Below, one piece after another: positions 44,927-52,505 of a stretch of 64,000 bases of DNA. Source of the DNA: Xanthomarina spongicola (lineage in GTDB: Bacteria > Bacteroidota > Bacteroidia > Flavobacteriales > Flavobacteriaceae); the NCBI RefSeq assembly GCF_003148645.1, contig NZ_QGGP01000002.1, positions 560,365-624,364 of the forward strand, in the 5' to 3' direction. A program made the translations under genes and the position numbers. How positions within the stretch are numbered: the stretch's first letter is position 1; each line of letters starts with the position of its first letter. Under the pieces are notes generated by a model. The model made no database searches, was not told the origin of the DNA, and saw only the letters and a program-made list of their open reading frames with translations.

Positions 44927-45732
44927 AGGTCGCTTTCAATTTTTACATTGTGAATTATTTTCCATTTAGTATTGATTTTCCCTTTTCTATTTCTTCCTGG
45001 CATTAAAGGAATATTTGCTCCTTTTTTGAGATTGATAGACTCATATAGTATATCACTAAATTTTTGATTATTTAATATGGTTTCAGATAAATACCCTAAC
45101 CTTTGTATTGCCGCTTTTTGAGGATAATTCTTAGCAACTTTTTTTAATTCACTTGCTTTCACAACTTCAAATAACTCTTCCAAAATTGTTATTACTCTAT
45201 TCATACCAAGACTACCAATGTAATACAGTAAATCTAAAGCTGTAAGTTCTGGAGATGATACATTCATATAGCCTGCATCTGTTTTTACTTGTAGTATATC
45301 CTCTTTGTTCCAGCAATTTTTTACATAAAAATTAATCTTTAATTTCTTGTTTTTAACATTACGAAGTGCTGGTTTTTCGGTAATTACAAATGTTTCCATT
45401 GATTGTTGATGTGATGCACCGTGAATAGCTGCAGCAGAAATAAGCCCTAAATAATACTCCTTATTTAAAGCTAACATCATATCATCTAGAAATAAATTAG
45501 TGGGTATTATACCTTGGTGTGCATATTCTGGAGGTAATATGGTATAAAATTCTTTACGTATTTGTACTATTTTATTTTTTGATTTTAACCGATATAAATT
45601 CTGACTTATAGCTTTATCTGATATGTTAAATTGGCTTTTAACCTCATCTAATGTAAATGCAAATCGCCCTTTAGCCCTTATTTTATCTAAGAATTCCTCT
45701 AAATAATTATATGACAACGCACCCTCTTTCAC
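44923..45732 (-). CDS. abiEi: AbiEi-type antitoxin
   Basis: A 269-aa antitoxin with an N-terminal winged helix (about 12-60: FTLDEVKSQFNISDKAISQNLYRLKSK) followed by the AbiEi C-terminal domain with SSPELTALDLLYY. In type IV systems the antitoxin represses its own promoter through the wHTH and counteracts the toxin without binding it. The 4-bp overlap with abiEii is typical. Inverted repeats it may bind would be in 45733-45830; I see no strong one there. Confidence 0.9.
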   Translation of the reverse strand: MKEGALSYNYLEEFLDKIRAKGRFAFTLDEVKSQFNISDKAISQNLYRLKSKNKIVQIRKEFYTILPPEYAHQGIIPTNLFLDDMMLALNKEYYLGLISAAAIHGASHQQSMETFVITEKPALRNVKNKKLKINFYVKNCWNKEDILQVKTDAGYMNVSSPELTALDLLYYIGSLGMNRVITILEELFEVVKASELKKVAKNYPQKAAIQRLGYLSETILNNQKFSDILYESINLKKGANIPLMPGRNRKGKINTKWKIIHNVKIESDL

Positions 45733-45885
45733 TAATATATTTTATTTGCTATTTACTACAAAATGTGTAGTGTTATGCGAATATAATATATTACTTACTT
45801 TATATCAATATTAAAAGGAATAAATTTGAAATGAACCCTTCCATTTTTTTATATTTTTTACAGATTCATTATGTTTTTACGCTGA

Positions 45886-46169
45886 TTTGTCAGTATTGAG
45901 TCGGTGTTGTGTTTTATAATTAATTAGATTCTTTTTCTTTTTCATCCTCTGTAAAATGATACAATTGAAACCAAATATTCGACCTAACCAAGCTAATCAA
46001 TCCTATATTGGTATTCCATTGTTTCCCAATCCAGAAGCAGTAAAGGATTTTATTTCGGTAGTATTCAACGTAAATTGGTTGAATATTCAGATTAACAAAT
46101 CTATTGAAATTGTTTTATTTTTGGGTCTTTGAATTGGAATTTTGTCGGTGTTATGTCGGTGTTGTGTTT
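45886..46169. repeat. Direct repeats flanking a small cryptic segment
   Basis: A 29-bp direct repeat (45886-45914 and 46141-46169, 25 of 29 identical by eye, core GTCGGTGTTGTGTTT) brackets about 226 bp holding a 58-codon ORF. It could be a remnant of a duplicated or inserted mini-element at the right side of the island. No transposase or terminal inverted repeat is seen. Confidence 0.45.
45956..46132 (+). CDS. Small hypothetical ORF (58 aa), low confidence
   Basis: A 58-codon ORF starting MIQLKPNIRPNQANQSYIGI with a plausible amino-acid composition; it looks like a fragment of a larger protein. No family is recognised. It lies wholly inside the pair of 29-bp direct repeats. May not be expressed. 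Confidence 0.3.
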   Translation: MIQLKPNIRPNQANQSYIGIPLFPNPEAVKDFISVVFNVNWLNIQINKSIEIVLFLGL

Positions 46170-46178
46170 ATTTGCCAA

Positions 46179-46238
46179 CACGCCAGCTGGCTCCTTCACT
46201 AAAAATGTCCACTGGACATTTTTTAACGTTCGATCCGG
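46179..46238 (+). repeat. Hairpin repeat, copy B
   Basis: Copy B of the hairpin repeat: CGCCAGCTGGC, TTCACT, then AAAAATGTCC-ACT-GGACATTTTT (46201-46223) and TTAACGTTCGATCC. It is close to copy A in layout but with a different stem base pair, retained as pairing. It lies between AbiE and the right edge of the island. Confidence 0.7.
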
Positions 46239-46407
46239 TGTTGTCCTTTTTATTCTTCATCAACACTTTTTCAAAAGCAAATTAATAATTGGGTATGTTA
46301 TTTCTTAAACATTAATGAGTCAAGAAATTTTACATAATTTAAATTTACTATCAAAAAAAAACTTAAATTGTAGTAGTGAAATTTAACATTAATAAAAGAA
46401 ATATATT

Positions 46408-46539
46408 ATGGGAATTAAACCAGGACCAAAAAGAATTGCTGATTCCACAGGAAAACCAGACAGACGACAACGAGATAATAAGGAAACTCCAAAAAATACG
46501 CCATCACTAAAGCCACATAAACATAAGAAAGGGGATTAA
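46408..46539 (+). CDS. Small basic hypothetical protein (43 aa)
   Basis: A 43-residue ORF, MGIKPGPKRIADSTGKPDRR then ending HKHKKGD, extremely rich in Lys, Arg and Pro with no hydrophobic core. ATG start in an AT-rich leader. Possibly a nucleic-acid-binding peptide or a decayed gene. It is followed 19 bp later by a small membrane ORF on the same strand. Confidence 0.45.
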   Translation: MGIKPGPKRIADSTGKPDRRQRDNKETPKNTPSLKPHKHKKGD

Positions 46540-46558
46540 CCCTAGATTCTTAGAAATA

Positions 46559-46744
46559 ATGGAATTGCTTAAAGACATAACTATAAATCTCCTTTCTAAT
46601 TTGATTTCGTATCTAATTGGAGCATTGTTAATCTACATGTTTGCCAGTCTAAAAAAAGCTAAAACAGTAATATATTATATTACTAATCCCTTTTTAAAAA
46701 AACCTGTATTGGCACAAAATTGGCACACAATTGACACAATTTAA
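46559..46744 (+). CDS. Small membrane protein (61 aa), low confidence
   Basis: A 61-aa ORF with one long hydrophobic helix (about 8-30, NLLSNLISYLIGALLIYMFASL) after a short acidic start and a basic Lys patch after it. The end runs into TTGGCACA-type direct repeats (46710-46735), so the C-terminus may not be original. It could pair with the 43-aa ORF. Function unknown. Confidence 0.4.
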   Translation: MELLKDITINLLSNLISYLIGALLIYMFASLKKAKTVIYYITNPFLKKPVLAQNWHTIDTI

Positions 46745-46794
46745 AAAACCAACCGATTTAATAGACTAACAAGTAAATAGTTACATTTTTATTA

Positions 46795-46816
46795 CCGACC
46801 CCTAAGGGATTCGAAC
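46795..46816 (-). pseudogene. tRNA-3'-end-like fragment
   Basis: Leftward, TTCGAATCCCTTAGGGGTCGG resembles a T-loop, T-stem and acceptor 3' strand, but the preceding bases (GCATG) cannot pair with the T-stem strand, so no tRNA exists here. This is a possible second attachment-site scar, marking the junction between the defence island and the secretion/RHS region. Confidence 0.35.
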
Positions 46817-46921
46817 ATGCGATTTTTAAATCTTCAACATTAAAATAAAAAACGAACATTTCTTCCTTTATCATTAAAAAATAATTATCCCAAATATCAA
46901 AAAAAAGTAAGAATAAAGTCA

Positions 46922-48061
46922 TCACCCCAACACACTACTTAATTTAAACATGGGCAGATACATGGCTATTAAAATAACTCCTACAAGAACTCCTATTATA
47001 AGAATAATAACAGGTTCCATGATGGTTGCTAATAACTTGGATCTTTGATCTACTTGTGTATTGTATTGATTGTTTAGTCTTTCGAAAATAAACTCATTTT
47101 GATTGGTCTCTTCTGCTACTTTAACCATCGCAATCATTTTTTGATCAAAAATTGGTTGCTTACTTAAACTTTCGCTTAAAGAGCTACCTTTTAGGATTTC
47201 TGATTCTACAGCCTCTAAAGCTTCTTTTAGGGGATAAAAATTTATCATTTGTTTTACCAATTGAATGCTATTGACAACTGGCACTTTAGAGGCCGTTAAC
47301 AGTGTTACTGCTTGTGTAAACTGTGACAAATACACTGTTTTTACGAAATCGCCAATAAAGGGAAGTTTTAAAATGAATTTGTCCTTGTTTTTCTTATACC
47401 ATATTTTCTGACTAAATGCTGTTCTTGAAGCCATAACTACAATGATTAATAGTAACAAAAGCCAACTATATGATTTCATAAATCCTGACACATTAATAAT
47501 AAATTTCGTGATGGCTGGAAGCTCTACTTTTTGCTGTTCAAAAATGTCTTGAAACATAGGTACTACATATTGCAACATAAATACAACAACTAATACTGCT
47601 GTTGTTAGGATAATTATAGGGTAAGTGAGTGCGCTTACCAAATTTCGGTGTTGCTCATTCTTTTTAGCATAAAACGACCCCAATTGCTCGATAACTTGTG
47701 AAAGTGTTCCTGTTTCTTCTCCTATTTTAATGGAATAGTATTCATAATCTGAAAACTGCTTAAAAACCTTTAAAGCATCGGATAAACTCTTACCAGAAAC
47801 AATGTCGTCAACAACCTTTTGAAGTGCTTCTTCAGTATGCTTTTTCTTTTGAGAGTTACTTATTAATTCTAAGCTTTCTTTGAGATTAACACCTGCTCTT
47901 AACAACACACTCAATTCAATATAAAAAGCTTCCTTAATTTTATTTGAGTAAGGCTTACTAAATAATTTTATCTCCTTCGTAAAAAAAGACCCAGATTGTA
48001 TGTCTTTCTTTGGCTTAGAAATTGCTTCTTTGGTTTGTATGTTGTCTAAATTAAAAGCCAT
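46922..48061 (-). CDS. gspF: GspF/PilC-like platform protein of a T2SS/T4P-like system
   Basis: A 379-aa polytopic inner-membrane protein with two T2SSF repeats (about 40-160 and 240-362). Each has the EALQKVVDDIVSGKSLSDAL / ALEAVESEILKGSSLSESL type helical core, with hydrophobic segments around 142-165, 195-215 and 345-370. It forms the cytoplasmic-membrane platform that works with a GspE ATPase, which is not in this window. It overlaps the pseudopilin gene upstream by 1 nt and is the last gene of the operon. Confidence 0.9.
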   Translation of the reverse strand: MAFNLDNIQTKEAISKPKKDIQSGSFFTKEIKLFSKPYSNKIKEAFYIELSVLLRAGVNLKESLELISNSQKKKHTEEALQKVVDDIVSGKSLSDALKVFKQFSDYEYYSIKIGEETGTLSQVIEQLGSFYAKKNEQHRNLVSALTYPIIILTTAVLVVVFMLQYVVPMFQDIFEQQKVELPAITKFIINVSGFMKSYSWLLLLLIIVVMASRTAFSQKIWYKKNKDKFILKLPFIGDFVKTVYLSQFTQAVTLLTASKVPVVNSIQLVKQMINFYPLKEALEAVESEILKGSSLSESLSKQPIFDQKMIAMVKVAEETNQNEFIFERLNNQYNTQVDQRSKLLATIMEPVIILIIGVLVGVILIAMYLPMFKLSSVLG

Positions 48062-48525
48062 TATTCTATAAATGAAGTTGCATCATTTTGTTTATACACA
48101 AAAATGAATTTATTGCTGTTATTGTTAGATATAGTTAACTTAATTGCATCTATATTTCCATTTTGCTTCGGTTCCCCTTCAAAATATAATTTCTTGTTTT
48201 GCAACTGAATTTTAAATGTGTCAAGTTCTTTTACGATATAGTCACTATTAAATTGATACTGTATGGTATCTATTTCATTGTAAAACCGTAATTCTTGTTC
48301 CATGTCATTATAATTAATTTTTGAAAAACGATTGAAATCTAAACTTAGAGACACTTCTAACTTATTAATAATTGTATGCTCTTTTAAGTTTTCTTCAATA
48401 CTGCGCATGTGTTTTTGAACCAATGATAATACTGAAAACGCCAATGCCACAACAATACTGGTTAAAATTAAAACCACTATTATTTCACTTAATGTAAAGG
48501 CTTTTATTTTATTGAATTTGTTCAA
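48061..48525 (-). CDS. Type II pseudopilin-like protein (154 aa)
   Basis: A 154-aa protein with a prepilin N-terminus: basic leader NKFNKIKA, then FTLSEIIVVLILTSIVVALA with the +5 Glu, a probable prepilin peptidase site after Ala. A helical stretch follows and a beta-rich globular C-terminus. Likely a minor pseudopilin (GspH/I/J-like). Upstream it overlaps the 112-aa gene by 17 bp. Prepilin peptidase (GspO/PilD) is not seen in the window. Confidence 0.82.
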   Translation of the reverse strand: MNKFNKIKAFTLSEIIVVLILTSIVVALAFSVLSLVQKHMRSIEENLKEHTIINKLEVSLSLDFNRFSKINYNDMEQELRFYNEIDTIQYQFNSDYIVKELDTFKIQLQNKKLYFEGEPKQNGNIDAIKLTISNNNSNKFIFVYKQNDATSFIE

Positions 48526-48847
48526 TATATTTCTTTGTTATAGTCTTATTGGTTTGCTTATTTAATGCCTCTATTTCAATTTGTTGAAACTTGTTATTAT
48601 CATATTTTTCAATGGATATTTCCCAATGATTATAGTCTTCCGAATATGGTAAATCGATTTTATCATGAAATTGTAAATATTGTAGCTCCTTTAAATAGGT
48701 ATCAATAGCCTGTGTATTATTTTTTATACTTCCAGAAAACAAATTATTTAATATCATACTGGTAATTATAAAAACAATGATAATTAAAACCGTGGCGACC
48801 AAGGTTTCCATAAGTGTAGATGCTTTTAACTTTTTTAGTATAACCAT
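48509..48847 (-). CDS. Small pseudopilin-like protein (112 aa)
   Basis: A 112-aa protein with a prepilin-type leader KKLKA and STLMETLVATVLIIIVFIITS, the +5 Glu present, then a short globular part. Length suits a minor pseudopilin. It overlaps genes on both sides (13 bp and 17 bp), consistent with an operon whose subunits are made together. Confidence 0.78.
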   Translation of the reverse strand: MVILKKLKASTLMETLVATVLIIIVFIITSMILNNLFSGSIKNNTQAIDTYLKELQYLQFHDKIDLPYSEDYNHWEISIEKYDNNKFQQIEIEALNKQTNKTITKKYIEQIQ

Positions 48848-50100
48848 TTCATTACACCTTTTTTAGAATCTTCAAATGTTAATCCAACATATTGAATAGG
48901 TAAATCGTCACTGATAATATTTCCATTGTAAATGTGATTTTGATAGATAGATCCTGATTGATTTGCAATAAAATTGGATGCAAATACAGACCCTTGAACC
49001 GTCCCTTTTAATTCTAAATTTAAATTGCAATATGCTTCACCTTGGACAAAGGCATTTTCCTCAATAATTAACTGAGCTTTGTGGTTGTTTTTTGTTGCAT
49101 CACCATGATAAACAACAAGACCTTTTATGATACTTCCCTCTCCTATTCGTATTTCAGAAAGGCTATTTTCATTCTCTGTTCCAGGACCCTGAATCGGTTT
49201 TTTGGTTTTAAGAATTAATGCAGATGGATAGTTTAGTGTACAATTCTCTCCAACAGTTATTTTATTTGTTGCTAGAGATTGAAATATACCATTCACCTTA
49301 TTCTTTATTTCTATTTCTGGAGCTATTAAAACCACATCTTTCAATTGTGAAGATGCCTCAACTATAATTTTGGTCTTAGAAATAACCTGTATATGACCTG
49401 TTAATTTGATTAGAGATAAATAGATGTCATTATTACTAAAGATTGTTTTAACAGGCTTTAAAAAAGAATTAGAGACGTTTCTATTCCTACTTATATCGAT
49501 AAATTCATTGTTACTTTCTAGGTTTAGACTTGTTAGGGTGTTATAAAAATCTGATACCAATTTTGGAAGTAAATTACTTGTCCTTTTTTGACCGTAGATT
49601 AAATCTGTTCCATAGTAGGAATGACCTGCAATATTTCCTGGTTTCACGCCTTGCTGAGGTAGATAAGCGACACCAGCAATTTTTGTATGACCTACTAAAA
49701 CCAAAGGTTTGTTTTGGTCTTCTAAATAAAGTGCTAATCTGTTATCTTTAGGCTGTATTCCTCCAATGAATGCTACTTTTTCTATGCGATTTGTTTTTAT
49801 CTTTGAAACTGATGTCACTGTCTCAAAAACACCCCAATAATCTCTATAAATTTTGATGGATTTATAATCTTCATCATTAAGATTTACTAATACAGAATCC
49901 TTTAGAGCTACATTATTAAACAAAGCATAGTTTACACCATCATTAGCATTTTCAACAGTTTCTTGAATGAATTCTGTTTGAATATCGAATCTTTTATGTA
50001 ATTGAATGAGTAGGATAAAAGCAGATAATAAAATGGCAATCACTACCGAAATAAATAGGGTAGATTGCAAAGCTCCAGCTTTTATTTTTTTGAGTTTCAT
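48835..50100 (-). CDS. Large PilX/GspK-like pilin-associated protein (421 aa)
   Basis: A 421-aa protein with leader KLKKIKA, then GALQSTLFISVVIAILLSAFIL; the +5 Glu is absent, as in GspK and PilX-like minor pilins that cap the filament. The large C-terminal region is beta-rich with glycine turns, including IEENAFVQGEAYCNLNLELKGTVQGSVFA, reminiscent of a bactofilin-like or left-handed helix repeat. It may sit at the tip of a pseudopilus. Confidence 0.7.
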   Translation of the reverse strand: MKLKKIKAGALQSTLFISVVIAILLSAFILLIQLHKRFDIQTEFIQETVENANDGVNYALFNNVALKDSVLVNLNDEDYKSIKIYRDYWGVFETVTSVSKIKTNRIEKVAFIGGIQPKDNRLALYLEDQNKPLVLVGHTKIAGVAYLPQQGVKPGNIAGHSYYGTDLIYGQKRTSNLLPKLVSDFYNTLTSLNLESNNEFIDISRNRNVSNSFLKPVKTIFSNNDIYLSLIKLTGHIQVISKTKIIVEASSQLKDVVLIAPEIEIKNKVNGIFQSLATNKITVGENCTLNYPSALILKTKKPIQGPGTENENSLSEIRIGEGSIIKGLVVYHGDATKNNHKAQLIIEENAFVQGEAYCNLNLELKGTVQGSVFASNFIANQSGSIYQNHIYNGNIISDDLPIQYVGLTFEDSKKGVMKWLY

Positions 50101-50567
50101 TACTGGATGGGTAATGTGATTGTCTTGTTTTGAAATCTAACAACCATTTTTCGAGAGTCGGCTTGGATGATTTTAATCTTTTCAACTGTTTGCCCCTTTT
50201 TGACCAGAAATTGTTCTCCATTGATATTCAGTGCAAATATTTGATCGTTAGATTTCTGTATTTTCAATAAACCCAAATATGTCATTTGTGGGATTTGAAT
50301 GGTGTCCTTTGGTTTTTTAGAAACACCTTTATTAGTGGTTGAAGGTTTTCTCTTTATGGTACCTAAAAAAGGGTCTCTTTGTAACTGCTGAATCGTGAAT
50401 GTGTCTGTTTTTTTTGTTAGTGGCTTAAACGCCATAACTGTAGTTTGTTTATCTAATGCAGGAGCTACAGGATTGTAAGTTGAAAAGAATTTATAAGCAA
50501 TAGTTCCCCAAATGCTTAAAACAGCCATAATAAGCAGGTATGTTTTAGACTTTTTATTCAATGGCAA
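50100..50567 (-). CDS. PilP/GspC-like inner-membrane protein (155 aa)
   Basis: A 155-aa protein with one N-terminal transmembrane helix (about 9-27), a Thr/Lys/Pro-rich linker containing LQRDPFLGTI, the RDPF motif typical of PilP and GspC, and a beta-rich C-terminal domain (YLGLLKIQ...FLVKKGQTVEKIKII...MVVRF). Such proteins link the inner-membrane assembly to the secretin. Its presence argues for a real T2SS/T4P-type machine even though a secretin is not in the window. Confidence 0.78.
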   Translation of the reverse strand: MPLNKKSKTYLLIMAVLSIWGTIAYKFFSTYNPVAPALDKQTTVMAFKPLTKKTDTFTIQQLQRDPFLGTIKRKPSTTNKGVSKKPKDTIQIPQMTYLGLLKIQKSNDQIFALNINGEQFLVKKGQTVEKIKIIQADSRKMVVRFQNKTITLPIQ

Positions 50568-50910
50568 AGCTTTGTGTAGAATACCCTGTATGATACTCTG
50601 AATTTTCTCCTCTTACTCGCCATTGGTATTCCCCTAATTCTAACACCTTCGTAAAATTTAAACCGATAATTGTGGAATCTGTTACAATTTGCAGGGCTTC
50701 TGCAAAATTAGGCTTGGCTATTTGTATGGCATACCACTCAGCATCTTCCACTTGTTCCCAAGTGAAAGTCACGATGTTTTCATTTAATAAGGCGCCATCC
50801 GTTGGAGCTAAAACACGTATATTTTCTCCAGAAATATCATCCACTAAAACCACATCGCTACAGGACATACATAAAATAATTAAACAATAACTAAAAATCG
50901 ATTTTCTCAT
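50554..50910 (-). CDS. Fibronectin-III-like lipoprotein (118 aa)
   Basis: A 118-aa protein with a lipoprotein signal (hydrophobic core then CMSCSD) and a single FN3-like beta-sandwich: VTFTWEQVEDAEWYAIQIAK and LGEYQWRVRGENS. Outer-membrane or periplasmic. It may be a pilotin-like or adhesive accessory of the secretion operon; overlaps the PilP-like gene by 14 bp. Confidence 0.75.
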   Translation of the reverse strand: MRKSIFSYCLIILCMSCSDVVLVDDISGENIRVLAPTDGALLNENIVTFTWEQVEDAEWYAIQIAKPNFAEALQIVTDSTIIGLNFTKVLELGEYQWRVRGENSEYHTGYSTQSFAIE

Positions 50911-50912
50911 TC

Positions 50913-51659
50913 TTAAAACTTATAATAATTAATTTCTTTTTTTGCATTTTGTGCAGATAGATAACTTTTATTTGGGCAATTGTCGTTGGCATCCACTAAA
51001 TCAACAATTTCTAATTGATATTTGTCGTTTTCTTTCCAACAGCAACTGGCTGTTTTGTATGCAAAAACAACTCCTTCGAAGAAATTTACAATTTTAATTA
51101 GTTCTTTTTCTTTATAAAGATGCAAGGCAATCGATTTTTTTCCTGAAGGCTCTATAAAAACTTCTTCAGCATCTTGAAGGTCTTTTAATATATTTTCTGG
51201 AAAAGCCATAGAAATATATGTAACAATATGAGACTCGGTTTGATTTACCAAATACTCTTTAATATCTGCATTTGTCTTATCGTTTAACAAAGTGATTAAA
51301 CCTACTTGATCTACGATCTCCAGATTTATAAAACTTGGTTTTAACTCTAATGAATCTACATATTTAATTTGAACCTTAGTGGTTTGAAAGGGCTGGGCTT
51401 GCTGAAAACTTTTATAAGAAGATTTATTAAAAGGTACTGCTGTAGCTTGCACTTTAATTGGCGTTATGTAATTAGGAATTGCCGAGCTACTATAATGTTG
51501 TTCTAACAAGTAATTAGCATCTTGACCAATACTACCTAGAACAATTTGCTCTTTTGCTGTTTGATATTGATTGTCTTGAACAGAAATGGTTTTACAGCCT
51601 GTAAAAGCCAAAACCATTAAAATAAAAAGGCATTTATAGATCGAAAAATAAGTTTTCAT
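50913..51659 (-). CDS. Lipoprotein of unknown function heading the secretion operon (248 aa)
   Basis: About 248 aa from the Met at 51659, chosen because it opens a lipoprotein signal (LFILMVLAFTGCKTI); the frame to 51680 adds 7 residues. The rest is mixed alpha/beta with no recognised domain. It is the first gene of the GspF operon and stands right behind a 27-bp dyad leader (51717-51743) like that before the RHS gene at 60609. Perhaps a structural or pilotin-type partner. Confidence 0.7.
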   Translation of the reverse strand: MKTYFSIYKCLFILMVLAFTGCKTISVQDNQYQTAKEQIVLGSIGQDANYLLEQHYSSSAIPNYITPIKVQATAVPFNKSSYKSFQQAQPFQTTKVQIKYVDSLELKPSFINLEIVDQVGLITLLNDKTNADIKEYLVNQTESHIVTYISMAFPENILKDLQDAEEVFIEPSGKKSIALHLYKEKELIKIVNFFEGVVFAYKTASCCWKENDKYQLEIVDLVDANDNCPNKSYLSAQNAKKEINYYKF

Positions 51660-51716
51660 TTGATATGGGAAATAATCCACAATATAAGCTTGAAAAATTT
51701 ATTTTAACAACATTGT

Positions 51717-51743
51717 ACCTTACTTAAAGTAAGGTTTAGGCTT
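51717..51743 (-). promoter_or_regulatory. Dyad leader upstream of the secretion-like operon
   Basis: Leftward, AAGCCTAAACCTTACTTTAAGTAAGGT; the last 19 bases form a perfect dyad. A related motif with compensatory changes lies at 60704-60730, before the RHS pair. Candidate binding site for a common regulator or a 5' structure. Confidence 0.55.
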
Positions 51744-51810
51744 ACAAATAGATTGTCTTTTAAAAGGTTATTTAATATAAAAACATAAATCATCATCATT
51801 TAGTGAGACC

Positions 51811-51906
51811 ATGGGTGTTATTGGTTTGGTTATATCTTTAGTTGGTAATTTAATTGTGTTAATAGTTCTTGGTTTGATTCAGGTTATTAAATGGCTTAGA
51901 AGTTAA
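51811..51906 (+). CDS. Candidate 31-aa hydrophobic peptide, type I toxin-like
   Basis: A 31-residue ORF, MGVIGLVISLVGNLIVLIVL then GLIQVIKWLRS: one transmembrane helix and a basic tail, like small membrane toxins of type I systems. A hairpin AAACAGCAA/TTGCTGTTT (51912-51941) follows directly, fitting a short terminated transcript. Degenerate copies of its end (GLIQFVKCLRS at about 61613-61648; VLVVKWLSS at about 60860-60886) are in the other repeat blocks. Expression and toxicity are unproven. Confidence 0.45.
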   Translation: MGVIGLVISLVGNLIVLIVLGLIQVIKWLRS

Positions 51907-52040
51907 AAGCAAAACAGCAACCCGATTAAAGATTGCTGTTTAAACCCAATATTGGGTACTGTTTGTTCTGGTTTAATATTATGAATGTTTACAAAACATT
52001 TTCTTTACGTTCCGCCCTGTAGTTTAAAGTAGTGAGTTTC
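51894..52040. repeat. RHS-locus repeat block 1 (with hairpin repeat copy D)
   Basis: Shares about 50 bp nearly identical with 61633-61682 (CTTAGAAGTTAAAAGC ... CAGCAACCCGATTAAAGATTG). A 9-bp hairpin (51912-51941), the palindrome CCCAATATTGGG (51945-51956), and hairpin copy D, AATGTTT-ACA-AAACATT (51984-52000), are all within it. It lies directly downstream of the immunity lipoprotein gene. Confidence 0.75.
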
Positions 52041-52051
52041 AATTAGACCTT

Positions 52052-52495
52052 TTACTGATTGATTATTCTATAACATAATCCTAAAAGGTTTTTTGACTTA
52101 CATATATCCCGAATCCCAACTTCTGTACAAATTTTAGTGTTATTAGGAACATCAATACATTTTTCAAAATCTGAATAATTCACAGGAAGTTCTACGCCTT
52201 CGCTAGCTCTTGGTCGAGTTAATAATAAACTTTCAACTCTAAAAGAGTATAAAGAATCTAAAACAACCTTATTACAATTCTCGTGTGAAACTTTCTCTGA
52301 TATTATTTTATAATTGAGTTTTTCATTGGAGACATATATTAAGTAATAATTATTTATAGAATCAATCTTATAAACTTTAGCAAGGATTTCACTCGACAAA
52401 TCAATTTTTAAAGGTTTTTCTACCTTATTATTTTTCTGACTTTTACATGAAATAATACCTAATATTAAAATAATTAAATATATTGTTTTTTTCAT
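52052..52495 (-). CDS. Putative immunity lipoprotein of the RHS toxin
   Basis: A 147-aa lipoprotein (signal IYLIILILGIISCKSQ). The C-terminus has several cysteines (KCIDVPNNTKICTEVGIRDICKSKN...CYRI) that could make disulfides in the periplasm. It lies 10 bp downstream of the RHS gene's stop, the standard position of an immunity gene in polymorphic toxin loci. Function by position only; no family recognised. Confidence 0.7.
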   Translation of the reverse strand: MKKTIYLIILILGIISCKSQKNNKVEKPLKIDLSSEILAKVYKIDSINNYYLIYVSNEKLNYKIISEKVSHENCNKVVLDSLYSFRVESLLLTRPRASEGVELPVNYSDFEKCIDVPNNTKICTEVGIRDICKSKNLLGLCYRIINQ

Positions 52496-52505
52496 ATTTG
52501 ATTTC

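Noticed and set aside
33907..46816. Complete prophage or integrative conjugative element
   Set aside because: No integrase, relaxase, capsid, terminase, portal or tail genes were found; only scars and a small lysis-like cassette.
46795..46816. A functional tRNA gene
   Set aside because: The T-stem cannot pair and no D arm, anticodon arm or acceptor 5' strand exists.
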